From: an uncultured Collinsella sp.
GTDB taxonomy: Bacteria > Actinomycetota > Coriobacteriia > Coriobacteriales > Coriobacteriaceae
Assembly: GCA_958353395.1 (NCBI GenBank)
Contig: CATWSG010000007.1
Coordinates: 1 to 64,000 of the forward strand
Reading direction: 5' to 3'
Length of the DNA: 64,000 nucleotides
Made by a program: the position numbers and the translations under genes. The stretch's first letter is position 1. The number at the start of each line of letters is the position of its first letter. This document shows positions 26,626 through 36,300 of the stretch, piece after piece. The notes below the pieces were generated by a model. It had not been told where the DNA came from. It searched no databases and worked only from the letters and a program-made list of their open reading frames with translations.

Positions 26626-26692
26626 AGTTGCGGTGAAATACGGACTGTTGGGCCGCCCTAGGCCTTTGAGCAGTCCGTATTTCACCGCAACT
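26626..26692. repeat. Palindromic repeat, AGTTGCGGTGAAATA family, copy 1
   Basis: 67 bases with arms AGTTGCGGTGAAATACGGACTG and its inverse. Other copies are at 40736-40802 and 54537-54602. It lies between copZ and csoR. Confidence 0.88.
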
Positions 26693-26734
26693 GACGGGGG
26701 CATCCGGAAGATCGACCAGAAACGAGGACCCGCC

Positions 26735-27007
26735 ATGATGGCAGACCACAAATCGGTGACCCGCATGCTCAAGACGGCACGCGGCCAGATCGACGGCATC
26801 TTGCGGATGGTCGATGAGGACCGCTACTGCGTCGATATTTCCACGCAGCTCATGGCAACGCAGGCGCTCATTGCGCGCATCAACGCCGACGTGCTCAAGG
26901 CGCATATCGAGGGCTGCGTGACTTCGGCAATCGAATCGGGCGACGAAGATCTCAAAGCTGCCAAGCTCGCCGAGATCGAACGCGTCGTCGACAAGCTCTC
27001 CAAGTAA
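26735..27007 (+). CDS. csoR: CsoR/FrmR-family copper-sensing repressor
   Basis: 90 residues from the ATG at 26735 (ACGAGG upstream); a second ATG follows directly at 26738. All-helical DUF156 fold with the RMLKTARGQI(D)GI signature and the Cu(I) ligand set C32, H57, C61, the Cys-His-Cys triad of true CsoR proteins. It should repress copA through the palindrome at 23813-23829 and release on Cu(I). It is the last gene of the copper group; a palindromic repeat separates it from copZ, so it may have its own promoter. Confidence 0.9.
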   Translation: MMADHKSVTRMLKTARGQIDGILRMVDEDRYCVDISTQLMATQALIARINADVLKAHIEGCVTSAIESGDEDLKAAKLAEIERVVDKLSK

Positions 27008-27051
27008 TTGGGGCATTGGGGACAGACTTCTTTGCATCGTCTTGGTATTCC

Positions 27052-27098
27052 GGGGACAGGTTAATTTGCACCACATTGGTGCAAATTAACCTGTCCCC
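27052..27098. repeat. Perfect palindrome, GGGGACAGGTTAATTTGC family
   Basis: Arms of 22 bases (27052-27073 and 27077-27098) with a 3-base loop, no mismatch. A diverged relative is at 61880-61944. It may also end csoR transcription, but no U-run follows. Confidence 0.85.
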
Positions 27099-27153
27099 CT
27101 TGCTCTAAATCGGGTATAAAGGCGTGCGGTATATCGAATGAAAGGCAATTTGC

Positions 27154-27627
27154 ATGAATGACTTTATGAAGGGTCGCAATGGTGCCGATGAACTCACCAT
27201 CGTGATGGGTTTTGCCGGCATCGTCATCGCGATGATCGGATCGATAGCCCGCATCCAGTGGCTCAGCTGGATTGCCATCGCCGTAATCGTGATTGGCGTG
27301 CTGCGCGGCCTGTCCAAAAATATCGACGCACGTCGCAAGGAGAACGAGGCCTTTGTCGCCACGACCGCCAATGTTCCCGGCTTGGGCAAGTTCGTCGCCA
27401 GCTTGGGCGGCGGAGCCGCAGCGGCCAACGCCTCGCGCGCAGCCGGTACTAGCAAGGAAGACTTTGAACGTGCCAAGCGCACAGCCAAGAAGATGTGGAA
27501 GGGCCGCAAGACCACGGCCTATCTCAAGTGCCCCAACTGCGGCCAGATGCTCTCCGTCCCCAAGGGCAAGGGCAAGATCCGCGTCACCTGCCCCAAGTGC
27601 CACACCAAGATGGAGACGCGCTCCTAG
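27154..27627 (+). CDS. Membrane protein with C-terminal zinc ribbon
   Basis: 157 residues, unknown function. Two adjacent membrane helices (about 14-33 and 36-51) form a hairpin near the N-terminus; a basic helical region follows, and a C-terminal zinc ribbon has CPNC and CPKC pairs about 22 residues apart. ATG at 27154 after AAAGG. It has its own terminator at 27691-27727 and no obvious partner. Similar small membrane zinc-ribbon proteins are widespread and uncharacterised. Confidence 0.75.
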   Translation: MNDFMKGRNGADELTIVMGFAGIVIAMIGSIARIQWLSWIAIAVIVIGVLRGLSKNIDARRKENEAFVATTANVPGLGKFVASLGGGAAAANASRAAGTSKEDFERAKRTAKKMWKGRKTTAYLKCPNCGQMLSVPKGKGKIRVTCPKCHTKMETRS

Positions 27628-27690
27628 CGCCCGCACGCGGGACAAATAAATCAGGTTTGTTTGTCCCAAATCTTAAGTATTTGTTCGATA

Positions 27691-27727
27691 AAAAAGCCGA
27701 GGCCTCGTGTTGAGACCTCGGCTTTTT
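27691..27727. terminator. Bidirectional terminator
   Basis: Twelve-base stem (AAAAAGCCGAGG with its inverse, 27691-27702 and 27716-27727), giving T5 on both strands. Serves the convergent genes ending at 27627 and 27761. Confidence 0.9.
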
Positions 27728-27760
27728 GTATGCGGCAACGGAGCTGTCCCTTTGTCTCGT

Positions 27761-29131
27761 CTACGCCACGCCGTCGCGGGCCAGCTCCTCGGCAAGCGCT
27801 TCGGCTGGCATGGCCATAATCGCGTCGAGCTCGGCGTCCACCTCGGGAATACGCTTCACCTTGAGCTTGCGCACCAAATCGCCACGGCACATCACGTGCG
27901 TCGGCTCACGCAGTGCGCACAGGTCATCGAGCGGGTTCTTGCGCGTCACCAAGATATCGGCGGCCTTGCCGCACTCGATTGTGCCAGTCTCGCCGTCCAG
28001 CCCCAGCAGCTCGGCGTTGACTTGCGTAGCCGTATGCAGTGCGAAGGCGTTGCTCACGCCGACATACTTGGCAAAATAGGCCACCTCACGCCACATGTCG
28101 TACTGCGTCACGAACGGGCAGCTCGAGTCCGTGCCCAGGCCCACCTTAACGCCAGCTTCCAGTGCGGCACGGGCGCTCTCGATAATGCCCGAGCACACGA
28201 TATCGCCGTTCTTCTTTTGCGTATCGGTCGAATGGGTCTTTTTCGGGTCGAGCAATACAAACGGCAGCGCCGGGCTGATAGTGCAGGTAACACTGGGCGC
28301 ACGCCCCTCGAGCTGCGTGCCCGCGGCGCCACGGTACAGCTCCAGAATCTCGGGCGTCAACGGAGCGCCGTGCTCAATCGTGTCAACGCCGACCTCAAGC
28401 GCGGCCTTCACGCCCTCGGTACTCTCGACATGGGCCATAACCGGCAGGCTCACCTCGTGCGCAGCCTTGCACGCCGCCGCGGCAACCTCGACCGGCATGC
28501 GCAGCACGCCCGGCTCGCCCACCTCGGTGGCGTCGAACACGCCGCCCGTTACGAACAGCTTAATGACGTCGGCACCGCGCGCATACAGGTCGCGCACCTG
28601 TTCGGCTGCCTCGGCGGGACTGTTTGCCACCTGGGCGAACAAGCCCGCACCATGGCCGCCCGGAACCGTGACGCCCGTTCCCGGCGCCACCAGGCGAGGA
28701 CCTTGATACTTGCCGGCGTCGATGGCATCGCGCACGGCCAGATCGGCAAACAGCGGATCGCCCGCGCCGCGCACCGTGGTCACGCCACTTGCCAGTTGTT
28801 GTTGGGCGCTGCCCTTAAGAATATGGCGCACGATGGCGCGCCCCACGGGATTATCGAGCTTCTTCATCAGCACGCCCGCATCGCCCGCCGAAACCGGCTT
28901 GCCCGAACCGCACAGATGCACATGCATATTGATGAGACCGGGCATGAGATACGCACCCGCCAGGTCGATAACCTCGGCACCCGTAGGCGCCTGCGCCACA
29001 GCACTCGGCCCCATCCACGTGATGACACCGCGCTCAACAGTCACGGCCATATCGGGTTGCGGCTCCATATGCTCCGAACCATCCAGAATGGTCGCATTGA
29101 TAAACAACGCAGAACGATCGGCAGACGCCAT
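27761..29131 (-). CDS. Metal-dependent amidohydrolase (imidazolonepropionase/prolidase-like)
   Basis: 456 residues from the ATG at 29131, which has GGAGG about 9 bases upstream; longer in-frame starts extend into the palindrome array. Amidohydrolase-superfamily metal site: HVH (about 67-69), the probable carbamylated Lys in DVIKLF, later His in MAHVES and IEHG, and Asp in GTDSS. The N- and C-terminal beta-sandwich parts are present. This subgroup includes Xaa-Pro and aryldialkylphosphatase-like hydrolases; the true substrate cannot be read from sequence. Stands alone, convergent with the zinc-ribbon gene. Confidence 0.88.
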   Translation of the reverse strand: MASADRSALFINATILDGSEHMEPQPDMAVTVERGVITWMGPSAVAQAPTGAEVIDLAGAYLMPGLINMHVHLCGSGKPVSAGDAGVLMKKLDNPVGRAIVRHILKGSAQQQLASGVTTVRGAGDPLFADLAVRDAIDAGKYQGPRLVAPGTGVTVPGGHGAGLFAQVANSPAEAAEQVRDLYARGADVIKLFVTGGVFDATEVGEPGVLRMPVEVAAAACKAAHEVSLPVMAHVESTEGVKAALEVGVDTIEHGAPLTPEILELYRGAAGTQLEGRAPSVTCTISPALPFVLLDPKKTHSTDTQKKNGDIVCSGIIESARAALEAGVKVGLGTDSSCPFVTQYDMWREVAYFAKYVGVSNAFALHTATQVNAELLGLDGETGTIECGKAADILVTRKNPLDDLCALREPTHVMCRGDLVRKLKVKRIPEVDAELDAIMAMPAEALAEELARDGVA

Positions 29132-29280
29132 ATCGAGCTCCTCCCTCACGATTAACTTGAACATTTGTCCATTATCACCTAGTCCCGCTGGATTGCTGCA
29201 GACGCATCGGTTAACGGAGGGAAGAGGGGATGTGGGGGACGAAATACGTTGCAGTCCCACCCCAGCGACGCCAGGGAAAT

Positions 29281-29417
29281 ATCTCGATCTGTAACAGATA
29301 CAGGGTTGTTGGCCCCTTGATGTTACAGATCGAGACATTCGGTCGACGTTTCACCGGTTTGTCTCGATCTGTAACAATTACGAACTCAAACAACTTCTAA
29401 ACGTTACAGATCGAGAC
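29281..29417. repeat. Array 3 of alternating 16-base repeats (two units)
   Basis: Units 29281-29336 (56 bases) and 29361-29417 (57 bases), 80 bases apart. Lies directly downstream of the nuclease-like gene ending at 29426; array 4 lies directly upstream of that gene. Confidence 0.9.
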
Positions 29418-29425
29418 AAAACCTC

Positions 29426-30496
29426 TCAGCGCCCATACCACCGACGTCTCCACTCCTCAGCCAAATCGGGCCGTCGCGGAATACCCGCCAGCCTCATCTT
29501 CTCAACCAGCTTCCCCGGATTCTTGAGCTCATCAAACGTAAACCGAAGCACCTTATGCCCGAGCATTGTCAGATGAGATTCCCGTCGACGTTCTGCCACG
29601 AATGGGTCGACCGACTCCCGGCCCTCGCCGCTCTGCAGGGCGTACTTCCCCTTACCGTCCAGCTCGCCAATCACGCACGTTCCGTCCTCGAGCCGCCAAA
29701 AATAGTCGACGCGAAACACCTGGCTCGGATCGAGCGGGTCGCGAAACTCCACCTGCAGCTCCGGAACCGGAAAGCCGTACGCAATAAAGAACGCTCGGAA
29801 CCGAGACTCGCCGCCGTTTTCGGACAGCCCGTCCGCATACGACGCAATCATCTGTGCCCTGCGATACCCTCGCCTGCCCTCGCAATCGACGCGGAGGCGC
29901 TCGCACAAATCCCCACGTGGTACGCCTTTCGCCCGCAGTGCAGAATCGGCAATCGCCAACCCGTAGGAGAACGGCGCACGCAGCAAGCAATCCTCCACCG
30001 TGCGCCAAAACGACGTCACCCGCACGCCGTCGACGCGCTCAAGCGCTCCCGCCATCTGAGGACGCAACAACCTGCACCCGCTGCTCAACGTCACCGAACA
30101 ACCCGTCTTAACAAGAAAACGCGGCCCGAGCAGATCATTCGGCACCTCCAGACCCCACAAAAGCGCCGCGTCATAACCCCAAAACGCCCAATCGGGATGA
30201 AATTCCGCAAGCCCTTTGATAGTCCTCAGCGCTCGCTCTGCAGGCGTCAATGCATCCCAATCATGCTGAAAACAGAACAGGTACGGCTCGGGCTCCGCGA
30301 TATCGTCGGTTCCAACATGGCGTCGCAGCCACATGAGCTCGGTATTGTCATGCGTTGCGAGCAGCGCACCTTGCTTGGCCGTCTCCGTGAGCCGCGCGAG
30401 CATCCTATTCCGCGCCAACGTGTTGCGAGTCGCATGTTTGTGTTTGAGAACGGTATTAGACACTTTCATCACCACCACGTCAGACAAATGGACCAT
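29426..30496 (-). CDS. AbiEi/DUF559-like protein with PD-(D/E)xK-type nuclease fold
   Basis: 356 residues. The ATG at 30496 (GGAGG 10 bases upstream) is preferred; the open frame continues into array 4 but without a ribosome site. The N-terminal 130 residues resemble the winged-helix/AbiEi-type regions of many actinobacterial proteins of this size. The C-terminal region has VDYFW followed by ELDGKGKY, which fits the D...E-x-D/K pattern of DUF559/Vsr-like nucleases. DNA cleavage is therefore likely but unproven. The gene is tightly bracketed by two arrays of the same palindromic repeat (9 bases after its stop, 26 before its start), an arrangement reminiscent of REP-associated enzymes. Confidence 0.65.
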   Translation of the reverse strand: MVHLSDVVVMKVSNTVLKHKHATRNTLARNRMLARLTETAKQGALLATHDNTELMWLRRHVGTDDIAEPEPYLFCFQHDWDALTPAERALRTIKGLAEFHPDWAFWGYDAALLWGLEVPNDLLGPRFLVKTGCSVTLSSGCRLLRPQMAGALERVDGVRVTSFWRTVEDCLLRAPFSYGLAIADSALRAKGVPRGDLCERLRVDCEGRRGYRRAQMIASYADGLSENGGESRFRAFFIAYGFPVPELQVEFRDPLDPSQVFRVDYFWRLEDGTCVIGELDGKGKYALQSGEGRESVDPFVAERRRESHLTMLGHKVLRFTFDELKNPGKLVEKMRLAGIPRRPDLAEEWRRRWYGR

Positions 30497-30521
30497 CGTC
30501 ACCGTGCCTCCGCTGGCAAAT

Positions 30522-30736
30522 GTCTTGATCTGTAACAGGAAGACAGTCTTTGAGCCTCTAGTTGTTACAGAACAAGATCTTTCGGCAGCCGCCAACCTTC
30601 CGTCTCAATCTGTAACAGTTAGACGTTCTCCAGCCCCCAAACGTTACAGATTTAGACAAACCAGCGGCGCCCAAGCGTTCGTCTCGATCTGTAACAGGTA
30701 GACCGGTTTTTATCCCTAAACGTTACAGATTGAGAC
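30522..30736. repeat. Array 4 of alternating 16-base repeats (three units)
   Basis: Units 30522-30578, 30602-30657 and 30681-30736 (57, 56 and 56 bases), starts 80 and 79 bases apart. Lies between the nuclease-like gene and the gene ending at 30773. Confidence 0.9.
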
Positions 30737-30772
30737 AAAGTCAGGGCTGTAGGGCGACACCAGTCACATCCC

Positions 30773-31480
30773 CTACTCCCACTCCTGCTCGTAGATGTTG
30801 AGGGACTTTACGTAGCGCCCCTGGGCGCCCATGATGTCGCGGACCAGGCGCAAAAAGAAGCTGATACGCGAGGTGTCGAAGCCATCTTCTAGGTCTTCCG
30901 GATGGACGGCGCCGGGCCCGTCGATCGCCGTATCGCTCAGGCGCGCTATGTCGTAGAGGTAGAGCTGTCCCGCCGTCAGCCAGACATCGTCGACGCAGGC
31001 AAGGCGCACCGCAATCGCACCGTCGCTCCAATGCTCCTTTTGCACGATATGCGGGTCGTAGACATCAAAGCGACGGTCGGTGCGCGTATCCTTCAGCGCA
31101 ACCGTGCCGTTCGCAGGATCCTTGCCCAAAATGCCAAAGCGCGAGAAATACTGTGTGTCGCGCACCTGCTCGAGCCGCTTGAGCGAGGCAGGCGAAAGCG
31201 ATGCCGGTGGCTCGTCAACATACAGCTCGAGCAGCGTCTTGCCATGGCGATAGGGGCGCTCGAAGAGCAGCCAATCGGTAAATGCCATGTTGTAGGCCAT
31301 GATTTCGTTTTGCGAAGGCTCGGTGCAATAGCTGAGCAACGGGTCGACAATGATCTCGAACTGTTCGCGCGCCGGCTCCAAAAACTGGAACTTCCGCAGC
31401 ATCCAAAAATGGGCCATGTCGGCAATATCGTTGCCGACGGCTTCGGCCAGCTGCGCTCGATCTAAAGCGTGATCAGTCAT
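30773..31480 (-). CDS. Conserved-looking unknown protein
   Basis: 235 residues, soluble, acidic, rich in aromatic residues; no membrane segment and no motif I recognise. Start ATG at 31480 has GAGGAGG 7 bases upstream. The N-terminal 100 residues look helical, with a repeated pattern of aromatic and Asp residues; a beta-rich stretch (about 130-185) follows, then a C-terminal helix. Good codon structure and a strong ribosome site support it as real. Confidence 0.65.
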   Translation of the reverse strand: MTDHALDRAQLAEAVGNDIADMAHFWMLRKFQFLEPAREQFEIIVDPLLSYCTEPSQNEIMAYNMAFTDWLLFERPYRHGKTLLELYVDEPPASLSPASLKRLEQVRDTQYFSRFGILGKDPANGTVALKDTRTDRRFDVYDPHIVQKEHWSDGAIAVRLACVDDVWLTAGQLYLYDIARLSDTAIDGPGAVHPEDLEDGFDTSRISFFLRLVRDIMGAQGRYVKSLNIYEQEWE

Positions 31481-31832
31481 GGCATCCTCCTCAAACTGAT
31501 GGACCTCAATCTGAGCTTACGAGGAGGGTGGGCAGCCACGACCAGCGCGGGCAAAATAGGCCTCCGGCTGCAAACCAGATGCTGACCAAACACTTGACGA
31601 AAAGCTTGACCGAAAATGCGCACCGCAACAAAACCGCAGGTAAACATAGACGGCCAACCCGCCCTTTTGAGCCAGATACCCGCAGCCACCACAGAAACAA
31701 CAGGTGACCACAGCCCAAGAAGTCGACAAATGAACACCCGTACGTCGACAAACGAGCAAATCGCTCGCAAAGAGTGTCCCCAACGGCTAGACAAAAATGA
31801 CCAGTCATTGGGGACGTTCTTAAATGACTACT
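31481..31832. other. Intergenic region between unknown gene and gltD
   Basis: 352 bases. Only one clear structure, the inverted repeat at 31770-31821. Several overlapping open frames on the minus strand have no ribosome site and composition unlike the neighbours. It presumably holds the end of gltD transcription and the promoter of the 31480 gene. Confidence 0.5.
31770..31821. terminator. Inverted repeat downstream of gltD
   Basis: Arms AAGAGTGTCCCCAA and TTGGGGACGTTCTT (12 of 14 paired). Placed 12 bases beyond the gltD stop on the minus strand, so it may be the terminator of gltBD, or another GGGGAC-type palindromic repeat. Confidence 0.5.
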
Positions 31833-33314
<1,482 letters not shown>

Positions 33315-33319
33315 GGCAC

Positions 33320-36300
33320 TTACGCCTCCTTCTTGGTCGAAGCAACAGAGCTGGCAGCCACGGACGCAGCGCCCGCGCCAGCAGCACCACCCGCCACATC
33401 AAAGCGAGCGACATCGGCAGCGTCGGCGCGACCGGTCACAATGTCAAACGCCAGCTCCTCGGCCTGCGCATGCGTCTTGCCGACGGCCTCGGCGGCGGCG
33501 ACAATCGCCAGCACGCGCTCGTACTCGGTTGGAATGACCTTCACAAAGTGCTTGCTCATCGTCTCAAAGCTGTAGAGCAGCTTAATGCCGCGCGGGCTCT
33601 GCGTCGCGTCCACGTGCTCCTGGATGAGCGCGCGAATCTGCGCCAGCTCGCCGGCCGTCGGGGCCTTGAGCTCAACGCTCTCGCGGTTCACGCGGGCATC
33701 GAGCGTGCCGTACTGGTCAAAGACATAAGCCACGCCGCCCGTCATGCCGGCAGCGAAGTTCTGCCCGACCTCGCCCAGGATGAGCGCCAGACCGCCCGTC
33801 ATGTACTCGCAGCCATGGTTGCCGCAGCCCTCGACCACCACGGTGGCACCGGAGTTGCGTACGCCAAAGCGCTGGCCTGCCAGGCCGTTAATAAAGCCGC
33901 GGCCACTCGTGGCGCCAAAGAACGCCACGTTGCCCACGATGATGTTCTCGTCGAACTTGTAGGTCGCATGCGGGTTGGGGCGCACCGACACCTCGCCGCC
34001 CGAAAGGCCCTTGCCAAAGTAGTCATTGGCGTCACCGCACACATTGAGCGTAATGCCGCGCGGAAGGAACGCGCCAAAGCTCTGACCGGCCGAACCATCG
34101 CAATCGATGGTGATGGAGCCGGCGGGCAGGCCCTCGGGATGCGCCTTGGTCACCGCGTTGCCCAAGATGGTGCCCACGCAGCGGTTGACGTTGGCGATAT
34201 CGGCGCGGAAGCGAATCGGGCGCAGGTGCGCACGGGCATCGGCCGTATAGGGCACAAACAACGTGGAGTCGAGCGTCTTGTCGAGCTCGCTGTCCGCAGC
34301 CATCTGGGGCAGGAAGTGACGGCCGTCGGCACCCGGGATGTGGGCACCAAACTCACAGGTCGCGCTCGCCAGCACGGGCGACAGATCGAGCAGGTTGGCC
34401 TTGCGGTTGCCCGGGACCTCAATCTGGCGCAAGCACTCGGGATGGCCGACCATCTCGTCGACGGTGCGGAAGCCCAGGCTCGCCATGACCTCACGCAGCT
34501 GCTCGGCAACAAAGAGCATAAAGTGCTCGACGTGCTCGGGCTTGCCGCGGAAGCCGCGACGCAGGCGGCAGTTTTGCGTAGCGATGCCGGCCGGGCAGGT
34601 ATCCTGCTGGCAGTCGCGCTGCATGAGGCAGCCCATGGAGATGAGCGGCATGGTCGCAAAGCCAAACTCCTCGGCACCCAACAGGCAGGCAACGGCGACA
34701 TCGGTACCGTCCATGAGCTTGCCGTCGGCCTCGAGCACCACGCGCGAGCGCAAACCGTTTTGCAGCAACGTCTGTTGAGCCTCGGCAAGGCCGAGCTCCA
34801 GCGGCAGACCGGCGTGCCAGATCGAATCGCGCGCCGCAGCACCGGAGCCGCCGTTGTGGCCGCTGATCAAGATCTTGTCGGCGGCACCCTTGGCCACACC
34901 GGTGGCGATGGTGCCGACGCCGGCCTCGCTGACCAGCTTGACCGACACGCGTGCGCCGGGGTTGGCGTTCTTAAGATCGAAGATAAGCTCCGCCAGGTCC
35001 TCGATGGAGTAGATGTCGTGGTGCGGCGGAGGCGAGATCAGGCCGATGCCGGGCGTGGACTGACGGACCTCGGCGATCCAGGGGTAGACCTTCTTGCCGG
35101 GCAGGTGGCCGCCCTCGCCGGGCTTGGCGCCCTGGGCCATCTTGATCTGAATCTCGAAGGCGCTGCACAGGTAGCGGCTCGTCACGCCAAAGCGCGCGCT
35201 TGCCACCTGCTTGATGGCGGAATTCTTGGAGTCACCGTTAGCCAGCGGGGTCTCGCGGCGCGGATCCTCGCCGCCCTCGCCGGAGTTGGAACGGCCGTGC
35301 AGGCGGTTCATGGCGATGGCCATGCACTCGTGTGCCTCTTTGCTGATGGAACCGTACGACATGGCGCCGGTGTTAAAGCGGCGGACGATGTTGAGCGCGG
35401 GCTCCACCTCGTCGAGCGAAACCGGCGTGCGACCGTTGGCATTAAAGTCCAGCAGGTCACGCAGGCGCACGGCACGGCCGGTGCGGTGCAGGCGGGCGCT
35501 GTACTCCTTAAAGGTGTCGTAGCTGTCCTCGCGGCAGGCGGTCTGCAGCAGGTAGACGGTCTGCGGGTCGATAAGGTGATCCTCGCCGCCGAGCGGGCGC
35601 CACTTGGTCAGACCCAGCGTGGGCAGCTGATCGGGAGCCGGGCTCTTAAGGATAGCGAGCGCGGCGTCATAGCGTTCATTCTGCTCGCGCTCGACGTCCT
35701 CGACACCCATACCGCCCACACGGCTCACCGTGCCGGCGAAGTACGTGTTGACGAACTCCGGCGTAAAGCCCACGGCCTCGAAGATCTGCGCGGAGTGGTA
35801 GCTCTGCACCGTGGAGATGCCCATCTTGGACATGATGGAGACGATGCCGGCGGTCGCAGCCTTGTTGTAGTTGGCGATGCCCTGCTCGGCTGTCACGTCC
35901 AGATCGCCGTGCGCCGCCAAGTCGCGAATGCACGCATGCGCGTTGTACGGATAAATGCCGCTCGCGGAGTAGCCCACCAGCGCCGCAAAGTCGTGCGGGG
36001 ACACGGCATCACCACACTCCACCACGATGTCGGCAAAGGTACGCACGCCGGCGCGGATCAGGTGGTTGTGCACGCAGCCCACGGCGAGCAGCGACGGCAC
36101 GGGCACCTCGCCCGCAGCGGCACGATCGCTCAACACCACGATGTTCACGCCGTCGCGGACCGCAGCCTCAACGTCCTCTGCAAGCTGCTTGAGCGCAGCC
36201 TGCAGTGCGCCCTCGCCGGCATCGCGGCGATAGACAGCGCGAAAACGGCGGGGCTTAAAGCCCACGCGGTCGATGGCGCAGATGCGGTCGAACTCCTCCT

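Noticed and set aside
31477..31808. Three overlapping minus-strand frames of 88-105 codons
   Set aside because: All three frames are open at once, none has a ribosome site, and the composition differs from neighbouring genes.
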